Positions 49,107 through 59,928 of a stretch of 64,000 nt of DNA are shown here, piece after piece. The first letter of the stretch is position 1; the number at the start of each line of letters is the position of its first letter. The notes beneath the pieces are model-generated. The model worked only from the letters and a program-made list of their open reading frames with translations. It was not told the origin of the DNA and did no database searches. The DNA comes from Argentina anserina. Lineage: Eukaryota > Streptophyta > Magnoliopsida > Rosales > Rosaceae. The stretch covers positions 23,498,001 through 23,562,000 of the forward strand of contig NC_065873.1 in NCBI RefSeq assembly GCF_933775445.1, read 5' to 3'. The position numbers and the translations under genes are program-made.

Positions 49107-49845
49107 TGAAAAAGAATATGAAATCCGGGTCGGGTCACAATCCGGGTCGGGTCACAATCCGGGTAGGGTTGAAATCCGGGTCGGGTCGTAGTCCGGGTCG
49201 GGTCACAGTCCGGGTCGGGTCGCAGTCGAATGCGGGCCGAGTTCGAAACTTAATGCGGGCCGGGCTGAAATTGATTGCGGGCCGGGCGGGTCGAGGCTGA
49301 GGGAGCGGGGCAGATATAAGGACGGAGCGATGGAAGAAGCAGAAGGAAGAGGGCGAGCGTGTTGCGGCGGGCTTGGCCTGAGGGAGCGGTGCCGGGGTCC
49401 AGAGAGCGGCGCCAGGCGTACGACGGCGACGAGGTCACAGTGGCGGTGAAAGGGGCGGAGCAGCAAGCAGCTTGCAGCGCCGGTAGGTATGGATCTCGAT
49501 ACGCCGGTGCTTGGTGAGGAGCGCTAGATGATGGCGATGGCGACGTCGGAGGCGCGCGGAGGGCCGGGTTTGGATGAGGAGCACGACAGCGGGAGTCCGG
49601 TCGGGTTTAGATGAGGAGTGGAGCAGCGGAGGAGCACGGCAGTGGAGGAGTGGAGGAGCACGACAGCGGAGCATCACGGCAGTGGAGGAGCGGAGGAGCA
49701 CGGCAGCGGAGGGGCACGGCAGCGGAGTAGCACGGCAGTGGAGCAGCGGAGGAGCACTTCACGTTGCGTTGCCGAGCTCTGCCAAAAAAAGGTAAACAAC
49801 CAAAAATAAAACCCAGAAAAAAGACAGAGCAATGCTCTGATACCA
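49107..49845 (-). repeat. minisatellite-rich leader of the copia element
   Basis: The 740-bp leader between primer site and gag is strongly GC-rich. It contains a 17-bp unit repeat (CCGGGTCGGGTCACAAT) at about 49122-49226 and a second array of GGAGGAGCACGGCAGCGG-type units at about 49606-49765. The arrays keep open frames by composition, but no protein family is seen. Confidence 0.8.
49834..49845 (-). promoter_or_regulatory. primer binding site, copia element
   Basis: TGGTATCAGAGC on the minus strand directly after the 5' LTR, complementary to the 3' end of initiator tRNA-Met, the usual copia primer. Confidence 0.9.
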
Positions 49846-50012
49846 AGTAGAATATGCTACAATCTTATATATTGAATTGAGTACTTACAAGGTATTTATA
49901 ACATTCTAAGCTATCAATTATCAAGTATGAACACAAAGATTGATTTGTCAATTTATACGGCTAGGGATTTGGTTGGTGAGATTGTGTTTATGTATGTTGA
50001 CTCATGCTAACA
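49846..50012 (-). repeat. 5' LTR of the copia element
   Basis: 167 bp, nearly identical to 44603-44769; differs at two adjacent bases (GTTTATG against GTTGTTG near 49987). Supplies the present stop codon of F-box copy C at 50002-50004. Confidence 0.93.
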
Positions 50013-51084
50013 GTAGGTTCAGGTTGAAGATTGATTTGGTGCACCCATCTTTTAGAGAATATACACCATGTTCCTCCTCTTTTTCTTTCGGAGTATCAAT
50101 GAAATATATGTGATTCCCTTCAAACTGTGAAAACTCTCCAACCGAAAGAGAAATGCATCCACCCCTTCCCGAGAACAATGCTTGATCTCCCAAGCTTTGC
50201 TGCTTGACAGCGTCGACGCAACATTTACCTTCAACCAGTTTAAAGACATCAAATCCACCTGTTTGAACTTGTCTTGTCACAATCAAGAGATCTTCCCCGG
50301 ACTCCACTAAGTACGCCTTTGCTCGATTCTTCTCAGAAGATGAGGGGTGAAATATGCCTTGAACAACTTGGAACTGCATTGGAAGGAGCTTCATTTGTTC
50401 ATCCCAGCTGATTACAGTAAGAACAGTATATGGGTGGATCTCCAAGGCATATATTTTTCCCTTGTAATATACAATATCTTCGGAGTTACAGATGTAGTGA
50501 TATTCCCATCTATTCCTGTCAAGCTTGATAGAAATGATAAAATTTGTAGCAAGTAGAATCACAGATGTGACAACTGAAATGTCACCGGTGGTCTCGACGA
50601 CTACGACAAGTTTCTTAATGTCTCCCACATTTCTGTCTGAGCTTATAGGTGGAAGCTTTATTTCAGCATTCAAGATTGGATTCACAAGAACTAGTGGTTC
50701 TTTCCCTGCAACTGGTAATTGGCGTTGAGTAACAATCCAACCATTACATGACCCCAAAATTTCACAACCTTCATTTGGAATTATAGCATCAGGCCTGTAA
50801 AACCTATTGTCAGAAAGACCAAAGAACTCGTTCTTATTTTCTGGTACTAGGCGGTCACCATGAGGATAACGAAACACCAGCCATGGCTCTGGAAGAGCAT
50901 GAGACTTTGCAGATGCGGCGACAAAGAGCCAAGGCTTGCAGATTAAAGCAAAACGAGCTTGGCCGGATATGACCAATTTCTTATATATTTTCTCCAAGAG
51001 TTCTGGCGGTTGATCAGACCAGTCCTTTTGGCTGAGATCAAACTTCAACTCTGGCATTAGCATATTTTCTGAACTCATTTCCAT
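50002..51084 (-). CDS. F-box/DUF295 protein, copy C, C-terminally altered
   Basis: A single-exon frame of 360 residues, start at 51084 (MEMSSENMLMPELKFDLS). An F-box lies at about residues 22-60 (QPPELLEKIYKKLVISGQAR) and a DUF295 beta-propeller-like region after it (GKIYALEIHPYTVL, then SLGDQALFSGRGG). F-box proteins of this group are putative substrate receptors for SCF ubiquitin ligases. The final residues LLA and the stop come from the copia LTR, which replaced the original 16-codon end now at 44597-44545. The body is intact, so a nearly full protein could be made, but its polyadenylation signals would now be those of the LTR. The loss removes the conserved WFVP motif. Confidence 0.85.
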   Translation of the reverse strand: MEMSSENMLMPELKFDLSQKDWSDQPPELLEKIYKKLVISGQARFALICKPWLFVAASAKSHALPEPWLVFRYPHGDRLVPENKNEFFGLSDNRFYRPDAIIPNEGCEILGSCNGWIVTQRQLPVAGKEPLVLVNPILNAEIKLPPISSDRNVGDIKKLVVVVETTGDISVVTSVILLATNFIISIKLDRNRWEYHYICNSEDIVYYKGKIYALEIHPYTVLTVISWDEQMKLLPMQFQVVQGIFHPSSSEKNRAKAYLVESGEDLLIVTRQVQTGGFDVFKLVEGKCCVDAVKQQSLGDQALFSGRGGCISLSVGEFSQFEGNHIYFIDTPKEKEEEHGVYSLKDGCTKSIFNLNLLLA

Positions 51085-52555
51085 TTCTCAAAGCTCCCGA
51101 AATACAGTATTGAGGTGTTAAGACTTGAGAGTTGAGAGTACGCGCGGATATATTTATAGGCGTTCAGACTTGAATTCCAAAACGCGCTAGGAAAAATTAA
51201 ATTCCTACTACGTACAGTAATGTTTTCTCACCACCTGTCATATACCACATAAAATTTTATTTAAACTACCCATTTTAATTAACATAAAAATCAAGAGTTT
51301 TACACCTACCTTGTCAATTGTCATGATTCGAAGGTACCTAATTAATAACCTACTTCAGAGAATACACACCATGTTTCAATATTCCTTTACGCTCTTAGTA
51401 AGATGTATGACATTTGTCTCGGCTTTCGCTCTTTACCAGCCCTAACTGGTCTTGAGATGTGACTAATCTTTGTTCAATGAATGTCACTTCTTCATGCTAT
51501 GATGAATAAGTGTGATGTCGATATACGAAATAAATTTACCGACCACTTTTCATTTGCCAATTTTATACCTATCCTTCTGTCAATATATATTCTGACCTGT
51601 AACATAGTGAGAAGACTAACTATATTAGTAATGATGTTTGTCGTGACTTTTATTTTTTCGGTATCACTACTTGTGGTTTTGTGTAAAGTAAGTATTTTAA
51701 TTCTTCAAATACGTGAGTGCAGCTGCACCGGATCCCACTTAAAAACAAATAAAACTTTTATTCATATCTCTTAAAATGACATTTAAACCTTTTTTTTTTT
51801 CAAGTTAGTTTTAACTTTGTCAACGCATGTTAAATTACAAAAAGACATATAAAAGTAAACCATATAAAAAAATTCTCAACTTACCTATTATAAAGTATGA
51901 ATGTAGATAATTCTCCTTTATCATTTTAAAATCTGTTATTCCTAATGTATCAATTAAAAATCTATGTAGAATTTTTCATGAACTTCGGTTTGAGACTTTG
52001 AGCGTGAGAAAACGTACAAAACTCGTTCATGAGATAGTAGAAACTTTCATGTGAGTTCTAGTGTTGCATATCAATGAATCAAAAAAAAATTCAATTTTAT
52101 TATGAATAAGAGAATTAATGAAAGATAAAATTAATTTGAGGAGATAATTAATGTAATTATCAAGTATTTTTTGTATTGTATAATAAATGAATTTAAAAAA
52201 AATGTAAGAAATAAATTAATAAATAATAATTTAATTGGATATATCAAATTAGAACATGGGCAATATAAAAAAATTAAAGAGATCTAAACAGCTATTTAGT
52301 TTTTTTTAAGTAAAAAAAAGAGGTCAATTATTTTAGAGATACGAACAGAAATTCTTTTAAAAATCCAAATTTGATTGCAATAAAAGAGAAACAAGAATGA
52401 GAAAACCAGTTGGTTAGTCCCACTTCGATTCTTCCAACAAGTAAAGCAAAGCTCAACTGCATCAGATTCTATATTTCTCTGCCTCTCACTCTCTCAACTA
52501 ATTCGCACCCAACTTTTGGGTTTCCTTTGTCTTCTTCATCCTCGAGATTACATCC
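51085..52555. other. intergenic, promoters of F-box C and MEMO1
   Basis: AT-rich. A TATTTATAGG read on the plus strand near 51150 (minus CCTATAAATA) is a likely TATA box for copy C, about 70 bp upstream of its ATG. The last 170 bases before 52556 are the CT-rich MEMO1 leader. Nothing else seen. Confidence 0.5.
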
Positions 52556-55155
52556 ATGGAGATTGTCAGAAGACCATCGCACGCTGGTTCTTGGTACACC
52601 GACAACCGTCAGTATCTCTCCTGCACTCTTAACTCAGAAATATAATTCATATGCTTCAGATTAGTATTACACCAATTATTAGAGTCGTTTGTTAAAGTCA
52701 TCAAACTTGATATTTTTGTTAGAGAGTGATAATTAGCTTATTGGGTTTAAACAGATATGATTCTTATGCATAAAAGATTTGATCTTTCAGCCAAAAAGCT
52801 AGCAGAAGAGCTTGAAGGATGGCTTAGAGAATCTGGGCTCACTAAATCTCCTGATGTACGAGGTGTCATTGCTCCGTGAGTTCGATTTCAATACCTGCTT
52901 TGAATTGGTTTCTTCCAGAAATTGGCAGATTGTTTTGATTGTTGTGTGGAGTTTCAGGCATGCCGGTTATTCATATTCGGGGCGTGCTGCTGCCTATGCA
53001 TTTGGCAACATTGACCCAACAAACATGTGAGTTATCTTGTCATGGCTTCTCATTGGATCCCTATATGTAGTAGGAGTTGATTACATTGTGATATCTTAAG
53101 GCGAATCATTTTTATAGCCGTAAATATTGATTGGTGTTGCAATGAATTGCACAAAGGTTTGCTAATTTTGCGAGAAACTTGTGTTGTCAGCACTCGGGTG
53201 TTCCTTCTTGGTCCATCTCATCACTACTACACTTCAAAGTGTGCCGTTTCAACAGCCACAGTTTACCAGACCCCCATTGGGGACCTACCTATTGATTTGG
53301 AAGGTACGGGGATTTTCAAAGTTTGATTTACAGTGTTTGTGCTCTAGTATTGCTGTGTTGCATAAGCCTTGATGATAAATGCTATGTAATTATGCATGAT
53401 ATAGTGGAGATTGTGTGTAGTGAACTGGGGCATGACTTGCATCTTGTTTAAGTGACATTTTTTGTTTTCACTCAATAGATTCTGCTAAGGAAATATGTCA
53501 GAAGATGACCATGTGTTATCATGTATAGTAGTTTAGTATATTTCTGTTCACTTTTGAGGGTGTTTTCTAAATTTTATTTGTACCACTTTTCAGTGATTGA
53601 GGAGCTAAAGACTACTGGAAAATTTGAAACCATGGATATTCGTGTTGATGAGGCTGAACATAGCATGGAAATGCATTTACCATATCTTGCTAAAGTTTTT
53701 AAAGGGTATTGTTTTCAATTTCTTTTACTTTTTCAAGCCGAATTGTTCTATTTTGTATTCATTTCTAGAAGGGATAATTTATGGCTACACTTATATGCAG
53801 GCACCCAGTCAAAGTTGTACCAATTTTGGTTGGTGCTCTTAAACCTGAAGCAGAAGGTACATATGGACAGCTCCTTGCCAAATATGTAGATGATCCAAAA
53901 AATTTCTTCTCTGTGTCATCAGACTTTTGTCATTGGGGATCTCGGTATGTTTATTAGTAGTTCTGTGTAGCTCTTGGTCTCTACTGGCACGAGTGCCAAT
54001 GTCAATGCATATCCAAATTAACTGCTCTGGATTTAGATGAGGCCATCTACAGTGTCACCATGAGAGAAATGTGCATGAGTGCTAGGCTCTCAAACTCTAT
54101 CACACAGATACATACTGAGTGCTCTTGTTGCACTTGGGAACCTACCTGTTACGATTAGAGCTCATAATTACTTTTGAATATTGCCAAGGATATCAAAGCA
54201 GTGGTTGGATGAAATTAAAATATCACTTACAATTAAATAAAATTAAACATATACTTAAGACTGCCATTTCATTTCATGGGAATATGAATTGATAAGTTAA
54301 GATGATGGTTGGCATGATTTGCTCATTCTCATCTCTTGCGATGCTATTTTTATGTATGCATGAAGCTGGGTAGATGTAAACCATGCCTGAGCTTGTCGTT
54401 CTTTCTCAGGTTCAGCTATGTGCATTATGACAAAAAACACGGGGCCATACACCGATCCATTGAGGCGTTGGATAGGATGGGAATGGATATAATAGAAACG
54501 GGAAATCCAGATGCATTCAAACAGTATCTCTCGGAATATGATAACACTATTTGTGGGCGCCATCCAATAAGCGTTTTTATGCATGTAAGTACCCCTTATA
54601 TGGAACTATGTCTCTGAAAGGGAAGCCTTTTTTTTTTTAAATTCTGGTAAGAATATCACATCCCATGATGCAAAAAAAAAAGGCCTCCTAGCTAGGATGA
54701 GGCCGGAATAAAAGGGCTATATAATTGACTATTTGAAGCTGTTGGAGAAATATGTTTCTGTTTCAGCTTTAAAACTTTTGCTATCAATGTAAAGACCAGT
54801 ATCCTTATGTTTCTAGGTTCTAAGATCATTCTCTTTGGAGAGCATCTATGTCCATGTTATTTCTCATTTTTGTGAACTCATTAAGGATTTGCTACTTTGC
54901 AAAAGAATTGTAGGTTACCTAAACTACAAAATGCTTCTTCTTCCCCATTGCTTGTAGAGGCTCTTTTTATTTATTTTTCTTTCTCATTTGTAATATTCTG
55001 ACCTTTCAATTATACTATTCTGAATGCAGATGCTGAGAAACTGCTCAACAAAAATAAAGATCAATTTCCTCCGATACGAGCAGTCAAGTCAGTGCAAAAC
55101 TATGAGGGACAGCAGCGTAAGCTATGCCTCTGCAGCAGCAAAGTTGGATTCTTGA
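52556..55155 (+). CDS. MEMO1 family protein
   Basis: Eight exons: 52556-52607, 52791-52875, 52958-53026, 53191-53303, 53594-53705, 53801-53944, 54410-54584 and 55030-55155; all junctions GT-AG and in frame, giving 291 residues. It starts MEIVRRPSHAGSWYTD. Conserved MEMO motifs are present: VIAPHAGYSYSG, FLLGPSHHYY, AEHSMEMHLPYL, SSDFCHWG and CGRHPISV, including the His, His and Cys that bind the metal in this fold. The fold is related to class III non-haem iron dioxygenases; in animals MEMO1 acts in ErbB2 signalling and iron binding, but the plant role is unknown. The Arabidopsis homologue is At2g25280, which lies between homologues of the membrane protein and PHOX of this window. Intact. Confidence 0.94.
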
Positions 55156-56398
55156 AGACTTATTCCATCAACAGATTCAGCAATTTAATACCGAGTTAAC
55201 TGTAATGCTTAGCTCGAGTATCAATGCATTTCATGAACAACTGCCCCTGCTTGTAGATAAGGATCAGGTTGGTCACGCTTTGGTTTTGAAATTATGGTGA
55301 CAGGGATCATAACTCTCTTTCCTTGCCATCTATTGCTTTATCCGATGAGGATCTAATATTTCGTTTGGTGACTTGAGTTTTGGTTTTGAAATGACTCGGG
55401 TAGAAGAATGTCAACATCCTAAACTGATTGAATAGTTTCTTTATCAAACTCAACTTGGGTAGCTTAGTATAAAACATTAGTATATAACTATATATGGGTT
55501 TCGAGAAGAACATCAGTAAGTTCTGTAACATTTATAGAACCTTTAAAGGGGTTAACGTTCTGCATTCACACAAATGACACTTGAGAGCTGAAGCAGAAAC
55601 CAACGAATACATAATATAGATAGAAGTCAGAGTTCCACAAACTAGAGTTTCATAAACTTGAAATTGTTTTCCAAATCTAGTCATACAAAGAGGAAGCGGC
55701 TGAAAGTTGAATTTGGAGGCACACTGCTGTCCAAATTCCTTTTAACCAGCGGAAGTATACCCCATTTGCCTTCTAAATCTAAAGGCTCGAGGGCATGAAC
55801 TTCACCGTGAGAGAGTCCAACGGCAAACTGGCCGGGTTTGTTATTTGTGTATAGCTCCCTTACATAAATCATACCTTTAACATACGATTCTTCATTCTTA
55901 CACGACCAAGATCACATACGAGCAATATAAGAATTCATACCTTTGTTTGGTTAATGTGCTCAATAACATATATGTTACACACACACACACACACTATATA
56001 TTCTAATTCGAAACCAACGGTGCGATAGCTAACTCTTCCTATGTGGCAATAAAACTAGATCACCACGATTGAAATTTCTCGTCATCAACAACTATATATT
56101 CCGTTCAATATGTGATATAACTACTCGTAAAGCTTCTGAAAGAAAATTGAGATGGCAACACATGAAGAGCTAATGCAGACATGATTTATTAAATTGAATA
56201 AACTGGAAACTAAAATCAAACCAGAACATCACACAAATATGAGTTTTTGAAATGAAACTGGAAATTAATGCGACAAAGGCACAAACTAATAATAAGCAAA
56301 CTAAATGGTTATTGTTTTCAGAAAATCGATTGCATGCCTCTCTAGCTGGTTCAACTAGCCAATTGTACTGCTTCAAGATTCGGGAGGTGCTGGTGGCT
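55156..56398. other. intergenic DNA between MEMO1 and TOPLESS-like gene
   Basis: Contains presumed 3' untranslated sequence of both neighbours. A minus-strand frame at 55681-55872 (YVRELYTNNKPGQFAVGLSHGEVHALEPL) resembles the WD40 part of TOPLESS-type proteins (AVGLSDGSVHVLEPL-like) and could be a displaced remnant of the missing WD40 half. A CA microsatellite lies at 55977-55994. No other gene. Confidence 0.5.
55681..55872 (-). pseudogene. possible TOPLESS WD40 C-terminal exon remnant
   Basis: The minus-strand frame reads QFAVGLSHGEVHALEPLDLEGKWG. TOPLESS-related proteins end with a blade of the same form (a run like QFALGLTDGGVHVFEP, then Gly-Lys-Trp-Gly). The frame starts after an acceptor-like site (near 55850) and ends at a stop near 55681. 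It lies about 500 bp downstream of the LisH-CTLH gene on the same strand, so it may be the last exon of a once full-length TOPLESS gene. I found no exons for the intervening WD40 blades. Confidence 0.5.
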
Positions 56399-57286
56399 TC
56401 AATATTGAATCTTCCCTTCAAGGAGAGGATTTGCCTCTAAATTGGTTCTCATGTAACCCAACATCTCCCTTCTTTTATCTTCAAGATTTCCATAACCCCT
56501 GAACGCTTCATGCATCCTGCAAACATTTGATTGATTTGAACCATATATACTTATAAATGATATAAACATGTGAACTTTAATCAATATACATAATACATTA
56601 CAACCTTTAAAATCATCGATACACTAATCAAATTAAACCATATATACCTGAAATCATCCAAGCTAGCTAGCTCGCTTGCAGAAACAATTAGATTGGGCTG
56701 GTACCGCTCAAAGGGTCTCAAGTCTTGGTCTATGATTTTCCGCGCCTCAGCACGATCGACGTCCCTGTAGTGCACCAAGTAGTAAATTAGCAATTAGTTA
56801 AATAAGGTGAAGCATGACGAGTTAAAAGGCTTTCTGTAGTTCATAGGTGAGTGTTACTTACTGATCGAGTACCGCCACAAATTTGTGCCAGTTTATCTCG
56901 AAGTAAACATTGGCCGAGAACGCATTGTCATAGATGCCCGGCAAAAAACTGACTAGGTAATCCTCCGCATCTTCGAAAAGTCCCGACACAAAACAGTGTT
57001 CGAAATAAGCCAGGTTGAAGAAATAGCCAGTTTCCTTTTCCAGGCTAACATATAAAATATGGAATACTAATTATGATTAGTACAATTAATTAATATTAGC
57101 ATGTAATATTAAGGTGGCTGTGACTATTGAAATACATTATATAATACGAGTAATTTAGAATATATCTGGCTAGTGATGGATCAAGGGAAATCATACTTAC
57201 GTCCTGGCAGTTTCATGGCAATTCATAGAGTCGAGAAATGCTATCGCAGCGCGAACCAGACGTTTGTGAGCGTTATTATCAGCCAT
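56399..57286 (-). CDS. TOPLESS-like protein, LisH-CTLH region only
   Basis: Four coding exons: 57286-57201, 57044-56862, 56764-56648 and 56516-56399, all in frame with GT-AG borders, giving 167 residues. Residues 8-40 form a LisH motif (RLVRAAIAFLDSMNCHETAR, then TLEKETGYFFN) and residues 36-130 a CTLH region (YFEHCFVSGLFEDAEDYL). The last exon has the EANPLLEGKIQY motif, matching EANPLFRDKLQF of TOPLESS, and then a TGA. In TOPLESS corepressors this region tetramerises and binds EAR motifs of transcription factors, while the WD40 propellers that should follow are absent here. The product could bind EAR proteins or TOPLESS itself without repressing: a competitor. Intact frame and a consistent 5' leader intron argue for a live gene. 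Confidence 0.85.
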
Positions 57287-57307
57287 TGCAGTGTATATAT
57301 GCTAGAC

Positions 57308-57680
57308 CTGTATCATTCCAAGTTCCAACCATCAACCAATTACCAGGATGAGCCAAAAGATTTCATATCATAGTAGATAATATACAAAGATGTGTAGCAG
57401 ATCGATCCTACATGGCTACATGAAACAAATCGAATTATCTATGGTTTTAAGCATAGACAACAAGGGTGGCAAGAAATTAATGAGGTAAACAACAAGAAAA
57501 ACCAAGGAATTGGGAAGTCCTTCGAAAACCCCAAAACCATTAGTTTCGATTCGTGAAAACAGAACTAAAACAGAAACTCATTCTAGCTAGCTAACAGGGT
57601 AGAATGAGAACGAAAATAATACGATCTATCATCTATTAATCAAAATAAAGGAAGAAAGTATTAGAGATAATGGTTCTCAC
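57308..57680 (-). other. 5' leader intron of the TOPLESS-like gene
   Basis: A donor GTGAGAACC (57680 downwards) and an acceptor GATACAG (to 57308) bracket 373 bp just upstream of the ATG at 57286. With the TATA box at 57729-57736 this gives a short, normal leader, so the intron is plausible but only predicted. Confidence 0.5.
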
Positions 57681-57728
57681 TTGAGCTCTGGGGCTCGCTC
57701 AGTGTATATAATGCTAGAGTTTGGCATC

Positions 57729-57736
57729 AATTTATA
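57729..57736 (-). promoter_or_regulatory. TATA box of the TOPLESS-like gene
   Basis: TATAAATT on the minus strand, about 50 bp upstream of the predicted first donor. Start of transcription expected near 57700. Confidence 0.5.
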
Positions 57737-59524
57737 GGGATAGAGAACGGATTATTTGGTAATATACATATGCTTGGTTGTGTATTAGACCATCCACACT
57801 CGCAGGGAACCGCGTTTGGACACACGCGCCCCTATGAGTTCTATACTCTCTAGAGGGGATGATTTATCGAGTTCTTTTTCTTTACTATATCTTGTGAAGC
57901 GAGTAATATTGGCATATAGTACATGCCGTGTAGATAACTTATTTCACTTTCATTACATTGTGAAAAAACTTAGAACATGTGGAGAAACATGAGATTGTTT
58001 TTAAGAATTGTGGTGTCGCGTGAAATTTACACAATTAAAGAACGTGTGAAGAATTATAGAATATTTATGTGTATATAAGTAATACGATTGAGTCAATTAA
58101 TTAATTTATATTCATTAGTGTAGTGATTTTAACGATCAAACAAATCAAATCTATGAGAATGTTTACTTAATGAATTACTTTCTAGATTAATTGTTAGTCA
58201 TTTATTTACTCGATCATTTTTAAGTTTTCTTTCATTTCAATATCTAAATTATGACACGTACTTTCAATGACAAAGGGTTTGAAATGCGAAACACTTATTA
58301 AACGTCACTTCCCATAAAATGTATGCAATAAAACTTTAAACTTAAAACTATATAAGTTTTAAAGATTCTGGAAAATAAGCGCTTTGATCAATTGTGACAT
58401 CTGATCAACTGGGCGTAGAGAATGAACGATGCATAAAAGGAAGATAACAATGTCAAACTTTAACAAAGACATCGGACAATGCATCGGTTGTCTAAATAAA
58501 TAGTCTAAAGATGATCAAACTAAATTGACAGATTATTTATGTTGTTTTCATGAAATATTGTTAAGTTTAGGCAAACCAGACCGAAAATCCTAATTCCTTA
58601 AAGCATGCATGCTATATAATAGTCGTGTGATGGAGATATACGATATTTAGAAACCCCAAAGTAAAGAAAGAAAATTGTTGCTTAATTCTAACTGGGTACA
58701 TGTCTTAACTTGAGTGTGTTGGGTAACTTAACAAAAGCCCTGGGCTAAGCGCGTGGGAGCCCCGAGCCCCGGCGTTGATAATTAAAATACCAATATTCAG
58801 TTTGATTACCATATAAAACCCTTTAAACACATGTTGGACGTGAGTTGTGACATTGAAATTAGACATTTCATTTACGGAAAAACAACTATGACCGGAATGC
58901 ACGGGCATTAACATATAAATAGGAAACAAATATGTCGTAATTAATTGGCATGCAATTATGACGAATATTTAAAAAAAATTACAACATAAATGTCCCTTGG
59001 TTGTAGTTTACTAAATTAAAAAGAAGGATAAGCATGAATTTTTCCTTTCTTGTGTTTTAAAATTTGAATCTGTGTGTTGTGACAACCAAAATGTACGCCA
59101 GATAGTATATATTTACTTTTGAATTTATTACCATAAAACCCATTGTACCCTATTTATTGGTACTAATTATATATGACTGGCAATATATGTTGACGCCAGT
59201 AAATTTGAATCCAAAAATCTACTACGTACGTACCTTTTGGTGAGAGTATGTATGTTTGTTTATATTTCAAGTGTATACATTATTAATGTAAAGATAAATG
59301 AGAGGTAAATTTTAAAAGTGTGATGCGCATCTGCATGTATTGTCGACTTCTAGACCACTATCTAACTCTTTAGTCTCTTGGAGTCTTGGGTGCTTCATTC
59401 TTGCAACAAGCCCTACTGTCCTGGATAGTTTATATATCGAAATGAAAATAGCCCGATATTGATCAATAACACAAGCTAACATTTTAGCTTAGTACGTTGG
59501 GTTTATATATATATACAGTACATA
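57737..59524. other. AT-rich intergenic DNA
   Basis: No gene or repeat recognised. Open frame 58705-58929 on the minus strand has no recognisable content. Confidence 0.5.
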
Positions 59525-59910
59525 TCCATAGTTTACTCTGAAATTACAGAGTGAAGTTCCAATTTTGGCACATTTTTTGGTCAAATTTTTTTCACCATAA
59601 ACGATTCAATATTTAAGTATGTTATTCAAGATCATATCTATAATATTTCATCTAATTCAGACATCGTTAAGGTATTGAAATTATATAAAATCAATGAATA
59701 AATTAAAACTGTTCAACGTGAACCGTTCGTGTAAATCTCAATTTTGAAAGCTCAAACCATTGTCAAATTGGATGAAACTTTTGTATAGATGATCTTGAAT
59801 ATCATACCTAAATATTGAATCACTTATGGTGAAAAAATTTGACCGAAAAGTGTGCCGAAAATTGGAACTTCACTCTTTAATTTCAGAATGAAATTTCACT
59901 CTGAATATTG
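59525..59910. mobile_element. foldback MITE, second family
   Basis: About 385 bp with long inverted arms: TTACTCTGAAATTACAGAGTGAAG on the left against the inverse in CTTCACTCTTTAATTTCAGA on the right, continuing through CCAATTTTGGCACA and TTCACCATAA. The centre lies near 59700. Bordered by TATATA on both sides. Confidence 0.75.
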
Positions 59911-59928
59911 ACTATATATATATATATA

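Larger units (their letters stand above)
44603..50012 (-). mobile_element. Ty1/copia LTR retrotransposon
   Basis: A 5.4-kb element with 167-bp LTRs, flanked by the target duplication GTAGG (44598-44602 and 50013-50017). It reads on the minus strand: LTR, initiator tRNA-Met primer site, long GC-rich leader, gag, protease, integrase, reverse transcriptase, RNase H, polypurine tract, LTR. The integrase-before-reverse-transcriptase order defines copia. By hand count the LTRs differ at two positions, so it is a recent insertion. It lies within the last codons of F-box copy C. Confidence 0.95.

Noticed and set aside
49574..49846. Overlapping Ser/Gly/Ala-rich ORFs in the copia leader
   Set aside because: Products of the minisatellite; they lie before gag and differ between frames only by repeat composition.
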